Below the pieces are notes generated by a model. It saw only the letters and a program-made list of their open reading frames with translations, did no database searches and was not told the origin of the DNA. Made by a program: the position numbers and the translations under genes. Shown in pieces: positions 33,037 to 41,962 of a DNA stretch of 64,000 bases. This DNA comes from Mycolicibacterium litorale. GTDB lineage: Bacteria > Actinomycetota > Actinomycetes > Mycobacteriales > Mycobacteriaceae. The stretch spans positions 5,704,001 to 5,768,000 of the forward strand of contig CP019882.1 of assembly GCA_002007745.1 (NCBI GenBank). The letters are read 5' to 3'. How positions within the stretch are numbered: the stretch's first letter is position 1; the number at the start of each line of letters is the position of its first letter.

Positions 33037-33360
33037 CGCTACTTACAGCAAAGTGAATTTCGGCAACTGCCTGTAGTACCCGCGGTTGCCCGACTCAACC
33101 TCCGGCCGCCGCGCGGATGACGACCGATCCCGTGCTGGCCCAGCACCCCTGCGACCTTGCGTTTCTTTGCCTCACCGCGTGCTCTTCGCCGCAGACGGGC
33201 CGGGAAAACCTACCATTGGGATGTTTGCCAGATCCCGATAATGGCCGCGAGCGTCAATTATTGAGTAGTTTGCACTTGGTTGTCGGCGCATGTGTCGCTA
33301 CGATGACTAGCAAATAAGCCAACGGAAACGCCGCTCTTCTCGCATGTGGAGGTCAAATAG
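33037..33360. promoter_or_regulatory. espR upstream region, 324 bp
   Basis: No gene is supported. The stretch has an AT-rich island (GTCAATTATTGAGTAG at about 33253-33268) unusual for this genome. A possible promoter is TTGGTT at 33276-33281 and TACGAT at 33299-33304, 17 bp apart. GGAGG at 33348-33352 is the espR ribosome site. Confidence 0.4.
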
Positions 33361-33759
33361 ATGAGCACCACGTTCTCGGCCCGCCTGAATCGCCTGTTCG
33401 ACACGGTGTATCCCCCGGGCCGCGGTCCTCATACCTCCGCCGAAGTGATCGCCGCACTCAAGGCCGAGGGCGTCACGATGTCGGCTCCGTACCTGTCTCA
33501 GCTGCGCTCAGGCAACCGGACCAACCCGTCGTCGACGACCATGACGGCGCTTGCCAACTTCTTCCGGATCAAACCGGCGTACTTCACCGATGACGAGTAC
33601 TACGAGAAGCTCGACAAGGAACTCACCTGGCTGGCCAACATGCGCGACGAAGGTGTGCGCCGGATTGCCGCGCGTACCGTCGGGCTGTCTCCGGAGGCGC
33701 AGCAGGACATCGTTTCCAAGGTTGACGAACTGCGCCGCAAAGAGCATCTCGACGATTAG
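33361..33759 (+). CDS. espR: Nucleoid-associated regulator EspR
   Basis: 132 aa DNA-binding protein that in M. tuberculosis controls espACD and many surface genes and bridges DNA as a dimer of dimers. The N-terminal HTH (TSAEVIAALKAEGVTMSAPY, then SQLRSGNRTNPS) is followed by the dimerisation region PAYFTDDEYYEKLDKELTWL and the C-terminal helix. ATG 33361 follows GGAGG by eight bases. Near identity with Rv3849 in the HTH. Here the next genes on the minus strand (MAB_1171c-like and ImmA) are an insertion between espR and the Rv3850 homologue. Confidence 0.95.
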   Translation: MSTTFSARLNRLFDTVYPPGRGPHTSAEVIAALKAEGVTMSAPYLSQLRSGNRTNPSSTTMTALANFFRIKPAYFTDDEYYEKLDKELTWLANMRDEGVRRIAARTVGLSPEAQQDIVSKVDELRRKEHLDD

Positions 33760-33804
33760 CCCGTCGCTCCCGGCACAGAAGACTCGGCAACCTTACATTC
33801 GGAT

Positions 33805-34950
33805 TCAGCGCTGCGCACCGGCGTCGGCCCGCTCCAGGGCCCGGTATTGGCGCGCAATCTCGAGGATCCATTCCCGGTCGGAATAGCTCTCCGGCTGCCT
33901 CAGCCAGCCCATCCCGGGGAACGTCCCCTGACCGGCAGGCCGGGCCACCCGCTGGGTCTTGCGCCCGGCGTGAATCCACGTTGCGATCGCGGCCGCCTGA
34001 TCGGCGGGGCTGACGGTCGGATCGTCGGTGTCGGCCAGTACCTCGACCTGCGTGCCGTCGCCGCGGGCAGCTCGCGCCTGTTGCGCGACGGTCGCCTCCA
34101 GGTACAGCGCGTCCGAGATCAGCGAGAGTCGCTCGGCGACCCGGAACACCAACGGGCCGCGGGGCCGCTCACCGATACCGACGTCCGGTTGCCTGCGCTC
34201 CAGCTCGGTCAGCAGCGGATCGATCAGGCGCAGCTCGCGACGCCCGCCGAACCAGTCCTCGACCGCGGGTAACAGTGATCCTGCGGCCACGATCGCCATC
34301 GCCGCACCCAGCAGCGTCGCAGCGGTCCCCACGCCGACCAGGCTCGACGTGCCGACCGCACGGATCAGGAAGAACGCACTCGCGGCGACGATGAGCGCGA
34401 TACCGAGCGAGAAGACGAACAGCGCACGTCCGCGACGGGTCCGGTTGGAGTGGCGCATGCCGGCCCACACCACGAGGGTGAAGGCGAGCAGCACGTAGAG
34501 CAGCGGCAACAGCCAGGGCAGTGAGGTGTTGGCGGAGCCGAGGTTGCGCTGCAGGTACACCTCCGGGGCCATCTCCGGCTGCCGTCTCCTGGAGAAGAAC
34601 GCGACCAGCGTGATCACCGCTATCGCCGCCGCGACCGAGTACTGGACGGCGGCGATGCGCCGGACCACGACCGGACTGCGGGTCGAGGCGACGCTGGTGA
34701 TCATCACGCAGCTACCCGCCGCGCAGCCGATCAGCGCCACCTGGCTGAGCCCGATCGAGACGTTCGGCCAGCCGACGGTGGTGTCGATCAACAATGTCAA
34801 CGGGGGCCAGTTCAGGGCCGCGACCAGCGCCAAACTGCCGAGTGCGACGATCATCGCCGAACTGACCACCGATTGCTTGTTCACCAACGCCCAGCCGATT
34901 CGCAGGCCGGTGGCCATCCCCAGCAGACCGGCGATCACCCAGACGATCAA
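33805..34950 (-). CDS. MAB_1171c-type (DUF6545) integral membrane protein
   Basis: 381 aa. The frame is open to 35082 but begins in the coding region of the upstream gene; a TTG at 34950 overlapping the upstream stop (TTGA) starts directly at the first helix LIVWVIAGLLGMATGLRIG. Six to seven helices fill residues 1-240. A cytosolic C-terminal domain follows (ELRLIDPLLTELERRQPDVG, FRVAERLSLISDALY). In actinobacteria this family is often encoded beside ImmA/IrrE proteases and HTH regulators, as seen here. Function is unknown. Confidence 0.8.
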   Translation of the reverse strand: MIVWVIAGLLGMATGLRIGWALVNKQSVVSSAMIVALGSLALVAALNWPPLTLLIDTTVGWPNVSIGLSQVALIGCAAGSCVMITSVASTRSPVVVRRIAAVQYSVAAAIAVITLVAFFSRRRQPEMAPEVYLQRNLGSANTSLPWLLPLLYVLLAFTLVVWAGMRHSNRTRRGRALFVFSLGIALIVAASAFFLIRAVGTSSLVGVGTAATLLGAAMAIVAAGSLLPAVEDWFGGRRELRLIDPLLTELERRQPDVGIGERPRGPLVFRVAERLSLISDALYLEATVAQQARAARGDGTQVEVLADTDDPTVSPADQAAAIATWIHAGRKTQRVARPAGQGTFPGMGWLRQPESYSDREWILEIARQYRALERADAGAQR

Positions 34951-35438
34951 CCAAACGCCTCTCCGAGGCGGACTTGCACGATCGACGACCGGTCCGACGG
35001 CGACCGGCCGAGCCGATACAGCAACAGTGCCGCGAAGTCCTCGGCCTCCTGCTCGGCGTCTTCGCCGCTGGGTCCCATGCACCCGGTCCGCTGGTTGAGC
35101 ATGTAGCCGATGAGGTCGTCGCTGGCCAGTTCGGCCACATCACGAGCAGCCTCGGTGACCGGGATGCCGTAGTGCCCGAGGACAAGGTGGCCCAGCTCGT
35201 GGGCCAGGGTGCGATCCCAGGTCGGCAGGCCGTGCTGGATCAAGAAGACGTCACGATCCTCGTACTGCCGCCACTGGCCGCACACCCCGGCCGGCAGATC
35301 GGCCATGTCGATCTCGATCGGGCGGCCCCGGTCCGCGCTCACAGCGGAGACGAGCCTGCTCAGGGAGATCTCCCCGTGCCGCGGAGCGAGATCCAAGACG
35401 TCGTTCACCGCCTTGGTGACCCGGCGACTGGCCGACAT
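34947..35438 (-). CDS. ImmA/IrrE-family metallo-endopeptidase
   Basis: 163 aa cytosolic zinc protease. The active site is TLAHELGHLVLGHYG (HExxH), with the downstream acidic region EDAEQEAEDFAALLL providing the third ligand, as in ImmA proteins that cleave HTH repressors. GISLSR-type N-terminal helix and the short PIEIDMADLP strand are usual for the family. It is translationally coupled to the MAB_1171c gene and lies about 1.7 kb from espR, whose HTH is the XRE-like type; whether EspR is a substrate is speculation. Confidence 0.88.
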   Translation of the reverse strand: MSASRRVTKAVNDVLDLAPRHGEISLSRLVSAVSADRGRPIEIDMADLPAGVCGQWRQYEDRDVFLIQHGLPTWDRTLAHELGHLVLGHYGIPVTEAARDVAELASDDLIGYMLNQRTGCMGPSGEDAEQEAEDFAALLLYRLGRSPSDRSSIVQVRLGEAFG

Positions 35439-35479
35439 CTCATCCCCCTTCCCCGTCGGCTACGGGCTGTCCCGGTGCC

Positions 35480-36451
35480 TCACTGCAGGAACCGACTGGT
35501 TCCCGCGGCCCGCACGACGTGGCCGGCCTTTGCTTGGCGGTACCCGAAGATCCCTCCGAGTGCCGTGAGGGCGAGGAGCCCGGCGAAACCCGGCAGGGCG
35601 AGGGCGGCAACCTCACCGGTCTTGGCTTCCCGGAGGTACTCGGGATAGCCCACCCTAGTCGACGGGGGCACTTCTGTACCGGCTCCTGAGGAGGTCGGTG
35701 GCGGACGTTCCCGTGTTGCGGACGAGTCCCGCCCGGCACCGCTGCGCGGTCCGGGCTCCGCCGCCGAACCGGTGCCGCCACCCGGGGCCGCGGGTCGCAG
35801 CGGTACCTCCAACATCGGCGGCAGCCCGATCAACGGCGGCATCGTGATGGGAGCGGGTTCCAGTCCGCCCGGAGTCACCCCACCCCGGTCGGCACTGACG
35901 ACACCCGGCTCGCCGGGCTCCCCCGGCTCCCCCGGCGGCGGAATCGTGCGAGGCAGGATGCCGATGCCACCGCCGCTGTGGCCGCCTCCTCCGACGGCGG
36001 CATCCGGCGGTGTGATGCCGACCCCGGGTAGGGGAAGACCGACCCCGCCGCGCGGCCCGCCGCTGCCGGGCGGGTGCTCGCAGGGTGGCCACGGCCACGG
36101 CCAACCGGGAAGTCCGGGGCCCGGTGGTTCTTCGTCGTCTCCCGGTGTCTCGGCGTTCTCGACAGCGGAGTCGATGACGCCCACGCTGGGGCGGGCAACG
36201 CCTGGCACGCGGACCCGCCCAGGAGCCGGCGCGGTGCTGCTCTCCGGCTTCGGGCGCCGGGTGCTCTCGTGTCGTCCACCGCCGGCGCGCTGCGCGCTGC
36301 TGCGTCCGCTGCTGGCCGTCTCGTGACTGTTGTCACCCGGCGCAGGGGCGGCGGCCGCCGGTACCGCCGCGACCAGGCCGGCACCACCGCACAGCAAACC
36401 GCAGGTGATGAGCCAGCTAATCGCTGCTGCCCTCAACGGCGAGCGGTTCAC
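35480..36451 (-). CDS. Secreted Pro/Gly-rich protein with C-terminal membrane anchor
   Basis: 323 aa. Signal peptide (LRAAAISWLITCGLLCGG to AAAA), a long low-complexity Pro/Gly stretch, and a C-terminal hydrophobic segment (ALALPGFAGLLALTALGG) followed by basic residues, like a surface anchor. LPGF resembles sortase-type sites only superficially. No enzyme domain. It lies upstream of the ImmA gene (41 bp) on the same strand and appears to belong to the inserted block. Function unknown. Confidence 0.75.
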   Translation of the reverse strand: MNRSPLRAAAISWLITCGLLCGGAGLVAAVPAAAAPAPGDNSHETASSGRSSAQRAGGGRHESTRRPKPESSTAPAPGRVRVPGVARPSVGVIDSAVENAETPGDDEEPPGPGLPGWPWPWPPCEHPPGSGGPRGGVGLPLPGVGITPPDAAVGGGGHSGGGIGILPRTIPPPGEPGEPGEPGVVSADRGGVTPGGLEPAPITMPPLIGLPPMLEVPLRPAAPGGGTGSAAEPGPRSGAGRDSSATRERPPPTSSGAGTEVPPSTRVGYPEYLREAKTGEVAALALPGFAGLLALTALGGIFGYRQAKAGHVVRAAGTSRFLQ

Positions 36452-36621
36452 AATGTTCCTCGAGGAAGCGGTGCGGATCGGCTCCGCGTCGGACGGTGTC
36501 GGATCATTGTGGCATATCCGCAGGTCGCGCTTGCCCGCCTTGAGGCGAGCGATAGGGTTAGCTGACCCGGTCGCGAGCGCTGCTCGCCGACCGCCGACGA
36601 CCTACTCGGGAGGCATCAGGA

Positions 36622-37278
36622 ATGGGCCTGTTCACCAAGCGCAAAAGCCGTGCGACGCGGCGCGCGGAGGCTCGGGCGATCAAGGCTCGGGCCAAGCTCG
36701 AGGCCAGGCTCGCGGCCAAGAACGAGGTCCGCCGCATCAAGGCCGTCGAGCGCGCCGAGAGCAAGGCCATCAATGCACAGCTGAAGGCCGCCCGCGACGC
36801 CGACCGGGCGGCGGTCAAGGTCGCCGAAGCGCAACTGAAGGCAGCCCGCGAGGGCAAACTTCTGTCACCAACCCGGGTACGGCGGGCGCTGACCGTCTCC
36901 CGCCTGTTGGCGCCGATCGTGGTACCGGTCGCCTATCGCGCCGCCATCGCGGCCAGGGGTGCGATCGACGAGCGGCGGGCCGATCGTCTGGGGGTACCGC
37001 TGAGCCAGCTCGGCCAGTTCTCGGGCCACGGCGGGCAGCTGTCCGCGCGCATCGCCGGGGCGGAGAACTCGGTGCGTTTGGTCGCTGAGAAGAAGCCCAA
37101 GGACGCTGAGACAAAGCAGTTCGTCGCCGCGATGACCGATCGGCTCAGTGCGTTGTCAGCGGCCGTGGCCGCCGCCGAGCACATGCCCGGCACCCGGCGT
37201 CGGGACGCCCACGCGGCGATCGCCGAACAGCTCGACGGCATCGACGCCGACCTGATGGCCCGCCTCGGCGTGGTGTGA
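36622..37278 (+). CDS. Conserved hypothetical coiled protein (Rv3850 homologue, DUF6474)
   Basis: 218 aa, the same length as Rv3850. N-terminal 80 residues are Ala/Lys/Arg/Glu-rich and likely helical coiled coil (ARAKLEARLAAKNEVRRIK). A short hydrophobic stretch SRLLAPIVVPVAYRAAIAA lies mid-protein, then a helical domain. ATG 36622 follows GGGAGGCATCAGGA. No catalytic site. Function unknown. Confidence 0.87.
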   Translation: MGLFTKRKSRATRRAEARAIKARAKLEARLAAKNEVRRIKAVERAESKAINAQLKAARDADRAAVKVAEAQLKAAREGKLLSPTRVRRALTVSRLLAPIVVPVAYRAAIAARGAIDERRADRLGVPLSQLGQFSGHGGQLSARIAGAENSVRLVAEKKPKDAETKQFVAAMTDRLSALSAAVAAAEHMPGTRRRDAHAAIAEQLDGIDADLMARLGVV

Positions 37279-37365
37279 CTCGCGGACGGTCCGTGGCCGG
37301 CGCACCGCCGAGGGCTGCACGCTGATCGTTTCCGGTGGAACTTCGACAACAGAAAGCGCACCCGA

Positions 37366-38082
37366 ATGACGACCGACCATCGGGTGGTGACCCGCGTACT
37401 GACCACGGCCGTCGCCACTGCCGCCCTCGGTATGGGCGCCCTGACCGGCGCGGCGACAGCAGGGGCACATGTCGAGGTGGACTCCGATCACGCCGTGCGC
37501 GGGGACGACGCGCTGGTCACCTTCCAGGTGCCCAACGAGAGCGAAAAGGGCTCCCCCACAACCGAAGTCACGATCACACTGCCGAACGTCGCCGCCGCCA
37601 GCACAGATGTGATGCCGGGATGGACCGCCAAACTGGACCGGGACGAGAACGGCGCCTACCGATCCGTCACGTTCACCGCGACGCCCAGCGCCGGCATCGG
37701 GGTGGCACAGTTCGAGTTGTTCCCGATCTCGATCCAGTTGCCCGACACCGCATCGGTGACCTTCCCGGTAGTTCAGACCTACGCCGACGGCACCGTCGTG
37801 CACTGGGACCAGCCACCGCTGCCCAACGGTGACGAACCCGAATATCCGGCGCCCACCCTCGCCCTGGCCAACGGGCCCAAGGGGCCTGACGAGCACCACC
37901 ACGCCGCCTCCCCACCGGCTCCGGCAACCGGAGCGCCGTCGGTGAACGCGGGTGCCCAGAAGGCCGCGGCACCCGCCGTGACCAAGCCCGCGCCCGACAA
38001 CACCGCACGGGCGCTGGCCGGTGGTGCGTTGTTGCTCGCCGCGATCGGCGTCGGGGTCGCGCTGGCCCGGCGCCGGACGTGA
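37366..38082 (+). CDS. YcnI-like (DUF1775) copper-binding protein
   Basis: 238 aa, exported and membrane anchored. The signal peptide ends at AGAHVEVDSD, leaving a His at the mature N-terminus for copper binding as in YcnI. The cupredoxin-like domain includes TEVTITLPNV and the Trp in MPGWTAKLD. A His/Pro-rich linker (DEHHHAASPPAPA) leads to a C-terminal helix (ALAGGALLLAAIGVGVALA). The next gene, a CopC-like protein, overlaps its stop, so the two form a copper-handling pair. Confidence 0.87.
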   Translation: MTTDHRVVTRVLTTAVATAALGMGALTGAATAGAHVEVDSDHAVRGDDALVTFQVPNESEKGSPTTEVTITLPNVAAASTDVMPGWTAKLDRDENGAYRSVTFTATPSAGIGVAQFELFPISIQLPDTASVTFPVVQTYADGTVVHWDQPPLPNGDEPEYPAPTLALANGPKGPDEHHHAASPPAPATGAPSVNAGAQKAAAPAVTKPAPDNTARALAGGALLLAAIGVGVALARRRT

Positions 38083-38582
38083 CACCCCTGCGCCGACTGC
38101 TCAGCGTCGCGTTCATCACCGTTGTCATGGCGATCAACGGAACGGCAATGGCGTGGGCACACGCGGTGCGGGAAGCGGCCGACCCGGCACCGGACAGCGC
38201 GCTGAGCACCGGGCCGGCCCGGGTCAGCGCCACGTTCAACGAGCAGTTGCAGCCCACCTTCGCGGCCATGACGGTGGTCGGGCCGGACGGCAACCTGTGG
38301 TCCGACGGCACACCGCGGGTGCAGGGCTCCGTGGTCAGTGTCGGACTTCGCCCGCTCGGCCCGACCGGCAGCTACGCGGTCAATTACCGGGTCACCTCGG
38401 CCGACGGTCATGTCGTCTCGGGTTCGTGGTCGTTCATCCTCACGGCGGCCGGGACGGGGGCACCCGGGCCGTCCGCAGCGCCGCCGGTATCCGACCGCGG
38501 CCTGCCGGTCTGGCCGTTCGTGGCCGGTGCCGCGGCGCTGATCGCCGCCGGGGCGGTCTGGGCACAGCGACGCCGCGGGTGA
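38079..38582 (+). CDS. CopC-like copper-resistance protein
   Basis: 167 aa. GTG 38079 overlaps the DUF1775 stop. Signal peptide ends MAWAHAVREAADPAPDSAL with the mature His and the DPA motif; the second copper region is SADGHVVSGSWSF. C-terminal membrane anchor (VWPFVAGAAALIAAGAVWA). It lacks the CopD helices, so it is a free-standing CopC. Copper delivery or buffering outside the membrane is the expected role. Confidence 0.88.
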   Translation: MTPLRRLLSVAFITVVMAINGTAMAWAHAVREAADPAPDSALSTGPARVSATFNEQLQPTFAAMTVVGPDGNLWSDGTPRVQGSVVSVGLRPLGPTGSYAVNYRVTSADGHVVSGSWSFILTAAGTGAPGPSAAPPVSDRGLPVWPFVAGAAALIAAGAVWAQRRRG

Positions 38583-38707
38583 CCACGGCCGCCGGCGGCG
38601 CCGGCACCGGCGATTGCCGGTTAGCGCAGCGTGGTGGCCCGCCCCCGCCTGGCATGATGGGAGCGACTGCCGGCGTTCGCGACTAGATACTGCAAAGGAG
38701 CAGCCAG

Positions 38708-39172
38708 ATGGCAGAAGCGCAGGACCGGCCCGACGAGGGCCAGGACTCCACGCCGCCACCAGCCGACCAGGCCAAAAAGGCACCCGCCAAAAAGGCACCG
38801 GCCAAAAAGGCACCGGCCAAGAAGGCGCCCGGCAAAACTACGCCGGCGAAGAAGGCTCCGGCCAAGAAGGCCGCTCCGAGAAAGGCGCCCCCGCCCGCGC
38901 TGGAGGCGGCCACCCCGCCGTCTGCGCTGGAGCCACCCGCCCCGCACGCGGCGCTGACCTCGGGTAACGGCGCTGCCCCGGTCGCCGAGGGTGCTCGGGA
39001 GGCCGCGGCGAATGCCAAGTCTTCGGTCGAGCAGGCCAGCGACCCGGTGTCGCGGCCAGCCGTCCCCGCTGCCCGCGAATCCGGCCGTTCACCGCTGCCC
39101 TTCGTCATCGGCTTCGGGGTGACCGTGTTCATCGCCCTGCTGGTGCGCCGGCTGCGGCATCGGGACGAATGA
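38708..39172 (+). CDS. hns: Nucleoid-associated, membrane-anchored H-NS-like protein
   Basis: 154 aa homologue of Rv3852. The N-terminal half has tandem AKKAP units, a basic Lys/Ala/Pro tail similar to histone H1, then an Ala-rich linker and a C-terminal helix ([16 protein letters not shown]) with RRLRHRDE after it. The layout anchors DNA to the membrane. ATG 38708 follows AAAGGAG by seven bases. Its stop overlaps the rraA start (ATGA). Confidence 0.9.
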   Translation: MAEAQDRPDEGQDSTPPPADQAKKAPAKKAPAKKAPAKKAPGKTTPAKKAPAKKAAPRKAPPPALEAATPPSALEPPAPHAALTSGNGAAPVAEGAREAAANAKSSVEQASDPVSRPAVPAARESGRSPLPFVIGFGVTVFIALLVRRLRHRDE

Positions 39173-39675
39173 CCGTGGTGGTCAGCTTCCGCGCGACCGC
39201 GGACCTCGTCGACGACATCGGACCCGACGTCCGCAGTTGTGATGTCCAGTTCCGGCAGTTCGGCGGCCGCGCAGAATTCGCCGGCCCGATCAGCACCGTC
39301 CGGTGTTTCCAGGACAACGCCCTGCTCAAATCGGTGCTGTCCGAGCCCGGCAACGGCGGGGTATTGGTCATCGACGGCGACGCCTCGGTTCACACCGCCC
39401 TGGTCGGTGACCTCATCGCCGAGCTGGCCCGTTCCAACGGCTGGGCTGGGCTGATCGTGCACGGGGCCGTCCGGGACGCCGCGACGCTGCGCACCCTCGA
39501 CATCGGCATCAAGGCGTTGGGCACCAACCCGCGCAAGAGCACCAAGTCCGGGGCAGGCGAGCGCGACGTCACGGTCAGTTTCGGTGGCGTCGACTTCGTG
39601 CCCGGTGACGTCGCGTACAGCGACGACGACGGGATTGTCGTCACCGCTGCACTCCCCGGGTCCGACCCTTCGTAG
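39169..39675 (+). CDS. rraA: RraA-like protein (MenG-type fold)
   Basis: 168 aa homologue of Rv3853. Carries [11 protein letters not shown], the [12 protein letters not shown] and [17 protein letters not shown] blocks and [13 protein letters not shown] with the conserved RD. RraA in E. coli binds RNase E as an inhibitor; the fold also serves HMG/CHA aldolases. The older menG label is not supported for this fold. Coupled to hns by a 4-bp overlap. Confidence 0.92.
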   Translation: MTVVVSFRATADLVDDIGPDVRSCDVQFRQFGGRAEFAGPISTVRCFQDNALLKSVLSEPGNGGVLVIDGDASVHTALVGDLIAELARSNGWAGLIVHGAVRDAATLRTLDIGIKALGTNPRKSTKSGAGERDVTVSFGGVDFVPGDVAYSDDDGIVVTAALPGSDPS

Positions 39676-39679
39676 CGGG

Positions 39680-41149
39680 TTAAACCCCAATCGGCACACG
39701 GTGTTTGGTGAACACCAGTGCCCCGTCGTCGACCTTGCCGTGCCGGATCAGTCGCAGGTCCAGTAGATAATTCTGCTTGAGCCGCCATGGCGCGCGCGAA
39801 CCGGCCTTGGGCAGCCGGTCCAGCGCCCGCAGCACATAGCCGGGCGTGAAGTCCAGCAGCGGGCGCTCTTCGACGTCACTGGCCGGGTCCACCGGTTCGA
39901 CCCGGTCGTATCCCTGTGCATCCAGATGATCGAGGACACGGCAGACGAACTCCGACACCAGATCGGCCTTGAGCGTCCACGATGCGTTGGTGTAACCGAT
40001 AGTGAACGCCATGTTCGGCACACCGGAGAGCATCATGCCCTTGTAGGCCATCGTGGTGGTGAGGTCGAGCGGCTGGCCGTTCAGGCGGATCTCGGCACCA
40101 CCGAACAACTGCAGGTTCAAACCGGTTGCGGTGACGATGACGTCGGCCTCGAGTTCCCGCCCGGAGGCCAGCCAGATCCCCGTCTCGGTGAAGCGGTCGA
40201 TGGTGTCGGTGACCACCTCGGCCTGCCCTTTGCGGATGGTCCGGAACAGATCCCCGTTGGGCGCCAAGCACAGTCGCTCGTCCCACACCCGATAGCTGGG
40301 CCCGAAGTGCTTCTGCACGTCGTAGCCCTCCGGCAGCCGCCGTTGCGCCATGGTCATCAGCTGCTTGCGCATGAAGTCGGGGAATCGGCGGGCCAGCCGG
40401 TACTGAACGGACTGGAACAGAATGCTCTTCCACCGGTTGGCGATGTAGGCGGCCTTGGCCGGCAGCAGCTTGTTCATCCGCACGGCGAAGGGGTCGACGT
40501 CGGGTAGCGCCCCGATGTAGGTCGGCGACCGCTGCAGCATCGTGACGTGGCCGGCCCCGGAATTGGCAAGTGCGGGAATGAGTGTCACCGCCGTGGCGCC
40601 GCTACCGATGACCACCACCCGTTTGCCGGTGTAGTCCAGATCCGCCGGCCAGTGTTGCGGATGGACGATCGTGCCGCCGAAGTCTTGCGCCCCGGGGAAT
40701 TCCGGCGAGTAGCCCTGGTCGTAGTTGTAGTAGCCGCTGCAGGCGAACAGGAACGAGCAGGTGATGTCTTTGTGCTCGCCGTCGGACTCGACCCGAACGG
40801 TCCATCGGTTGTCGGCATCCGACCAGTCGGCACTGACCACCCGTTGACGGAACCGGATGTGCTTGTCGATGCCGTACTCGCGGACCGTCTCGTCGAGGTA
40901 GGCCATGATCGACGGCCCGTCGGCGATGGCCTTCTGCGAAGTCCAGGGCTTGAACCGGAAACCGAGGGTGAACATGTCGGAATCCGAGCGGATACCGGGG
41001 TACTTGAACAGGTCCCAGGTCCCGCCGAGGTTGGCGCGACGCTCCAGCACCACGAAGCTCTTCGACGGGCAGCGGTCCTGCAGATGCCAGGCGGCACTGA
41101 TGCCGGAGATGCCCGCACCCACGATCACGACGTCGACGTGTTCTGTCAT
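39680..41149 (-). CDS. ethA: FAD-dependent Baeyer-Villiger monooxygenase EthA
   Basis: 489 aa, the same as the M. tuberculosis enzyme that oxidises ketones and activates ethionamide. Dinucleotide motif VIVGAGISGISAAW; BVMO fingerprint FGGTIVHPQHW; second Rossmann motif VVIGSGATAVTL. ATG 41149 (MTEHVDV) is chosen over an in-frame ATG at 41158 by homology. It is divergent from ethR with the operator in the gap. NADPH and oxygen are cosubstrates. Confidence 0.95.
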   Translation of the reverse strand: MTEHVDVVIVGAGISGISAAWHLQDRCPSKSFVVLERRANLGGTWDLFKYPGIRSDSDMFTLGFRFKPWTSQKAIADGPSIMAYLDETVREYGIDKHIRFRQRVVSADWSDADNRWTVRVESDGEHKDITCSFLFACSGYYNYDQGYSPEFPGAQDFGGTIVHPQHWPADLDYTGKRVVVIGSGATAVTLIPALANSGAGHVTMLQRSPTYIGALPDVDPFAVRMNKLLPAKAAYIANRWKSILFQSVQYRLARRFPDFMRKQLMTMAQRRLPEGYDVQKHFGPSYRVWDERLCLAPNGDLFRTIRKGQAEVVTDTIDRFTETGIWLASGRELEADVIVTATGLNLQLFGGAEIRLNGQPLDLTTTMAYKGMMLSGVPNMAFTIGYTNASWTLKADLVSEFVCRVLDHLDAQGYDRVEPVDPASDVEERPLLDFTPGYVLRALDRLPKAGSRAPWRLKQNYLLDLRLIRHGKVDDGALVFTKHRVPIGV

Positions 41150-41162
41150 GCGCGTCACGCTA

Positions 41163-41217
41163 TCAACACAGTGTTGAATAGGTCAACGCTCTGTCGAGAA
41201 AATCAACACCGTGTAAA
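41163..41217. promoter_or_regulatory. EthR operator between ethA and ethR
   Basis: A perfect 15-bp palindrome TCAACACAGTGTTGA at 41163-41177 and a second related site TCAACACCGTGTAAA at 41203-41217 flank TCAACG and CTGTCGAGA elements. The 55-bp span agrees with the known extended EthR operator on which several dimers assemble. It covers both divergent promoters, so ethR autoregulates and represses ethA. Confidence 0.85.
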
Positions 41218-41226
41218 GTAACGGCC

Positions 41227-41895
41227 GTGCCCGCTGTCCGCTCGCCCCGCCCACGGGGACGCCGCGCGGCCCGCCCCTCCGGTGACGATCGGGAGGCGGC
41301 CATCCTCGGCACGCTGGAGCAGATGCTCGAACAGCGGCCGTTGTCCGAGATCTCCGTCGACGACCTCGCCAGAGGTGCCGGGCTGTCCCGGCCGACCTTC
41401 TACTTCTATTTCGCCTCGAAGGAGGCGGTACTGGTGCGGTTGTTCGAGCGGGCCATCGCTTCGGCCGACCCCGGGTTGCACCAGCACGCCGAGGCGCTGT
41501 CGGCGAACCCGGAACGGGCCTGGCACGACGGCATCTACGCCTTCTTCGACGCGTTGCGCCCGAACCGGGCGGTGCTGTTGGCCGGGCTGGGCGCCACGGC
41601 GGGCAATCCCGAACTACGGGAGATGTGGTCGACGTTCATGGCGGCCTGGATCGACTACACCGCCGGCCTGATCACCAAAGAACGACAGCGCGGTGCCGCA
41701 CCCGACACGATCCCGGCCCGGGACCTCGCGACCGCACTCAACCTGATGAACGAGCGGGTCGTCTTCGCCTCCCAAGGAGTCGAGGAGCCGACCCTGCCCG
41801 AGCGCGCAGCCTTGGAGGCGCTGGCCCATATCTGGGTCGCCAGCATTTACGGCAGCGGGTCGCAGACGACCTTGGTCCCTGTTTCGACAACGTAG
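41227..41895 (+). CDS. ethR: TetR-family repressor EthR
   Basis: 222 aa. GTG 41227 lies beside the operator. HTH in ISVDDLARGAGLSRPTFYFYFASKEAVL, preceded by a basic tail. The C-terminal domain (HDGIYAFFDALRPNRAVLLAGLGA, WIDYTAGLI) is the ligand tunnel in which ethionamide boosters bind in M. tuberculosis. Represses ethA. Confidence 0.95.
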   Translation: MPAVRSPRPRGRRAARPSGDDREAAILGTLEQMLEQRPLSEISVDDLARGAGLSRPTFYFYFASKEAVLVRLFERAIASADPGLHQHAEALSANPERAWHDGIYAFFDALRPNRAVLLAGLGATAGNPELREMWSTFMAAWIDYTAGLITKERQRGAAPDTIPARDLATALNLMNERVVFASQGVEEPTLPERAALEALAHIWVASIYGSGSQTTLVPVSTT

Positions 41896-41962
41896 GTCGT
41901 CAGTTTCATACCGGCTTCGCATATTGGACGGAATGCCCTTCGGGTGGCCCTAGTCTGGCGGG

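Noticed and set aside
33117-33317. 66-codon frame before espR
   Set aside because: No ribosome site or conserved features; region behaves as an espR leader.
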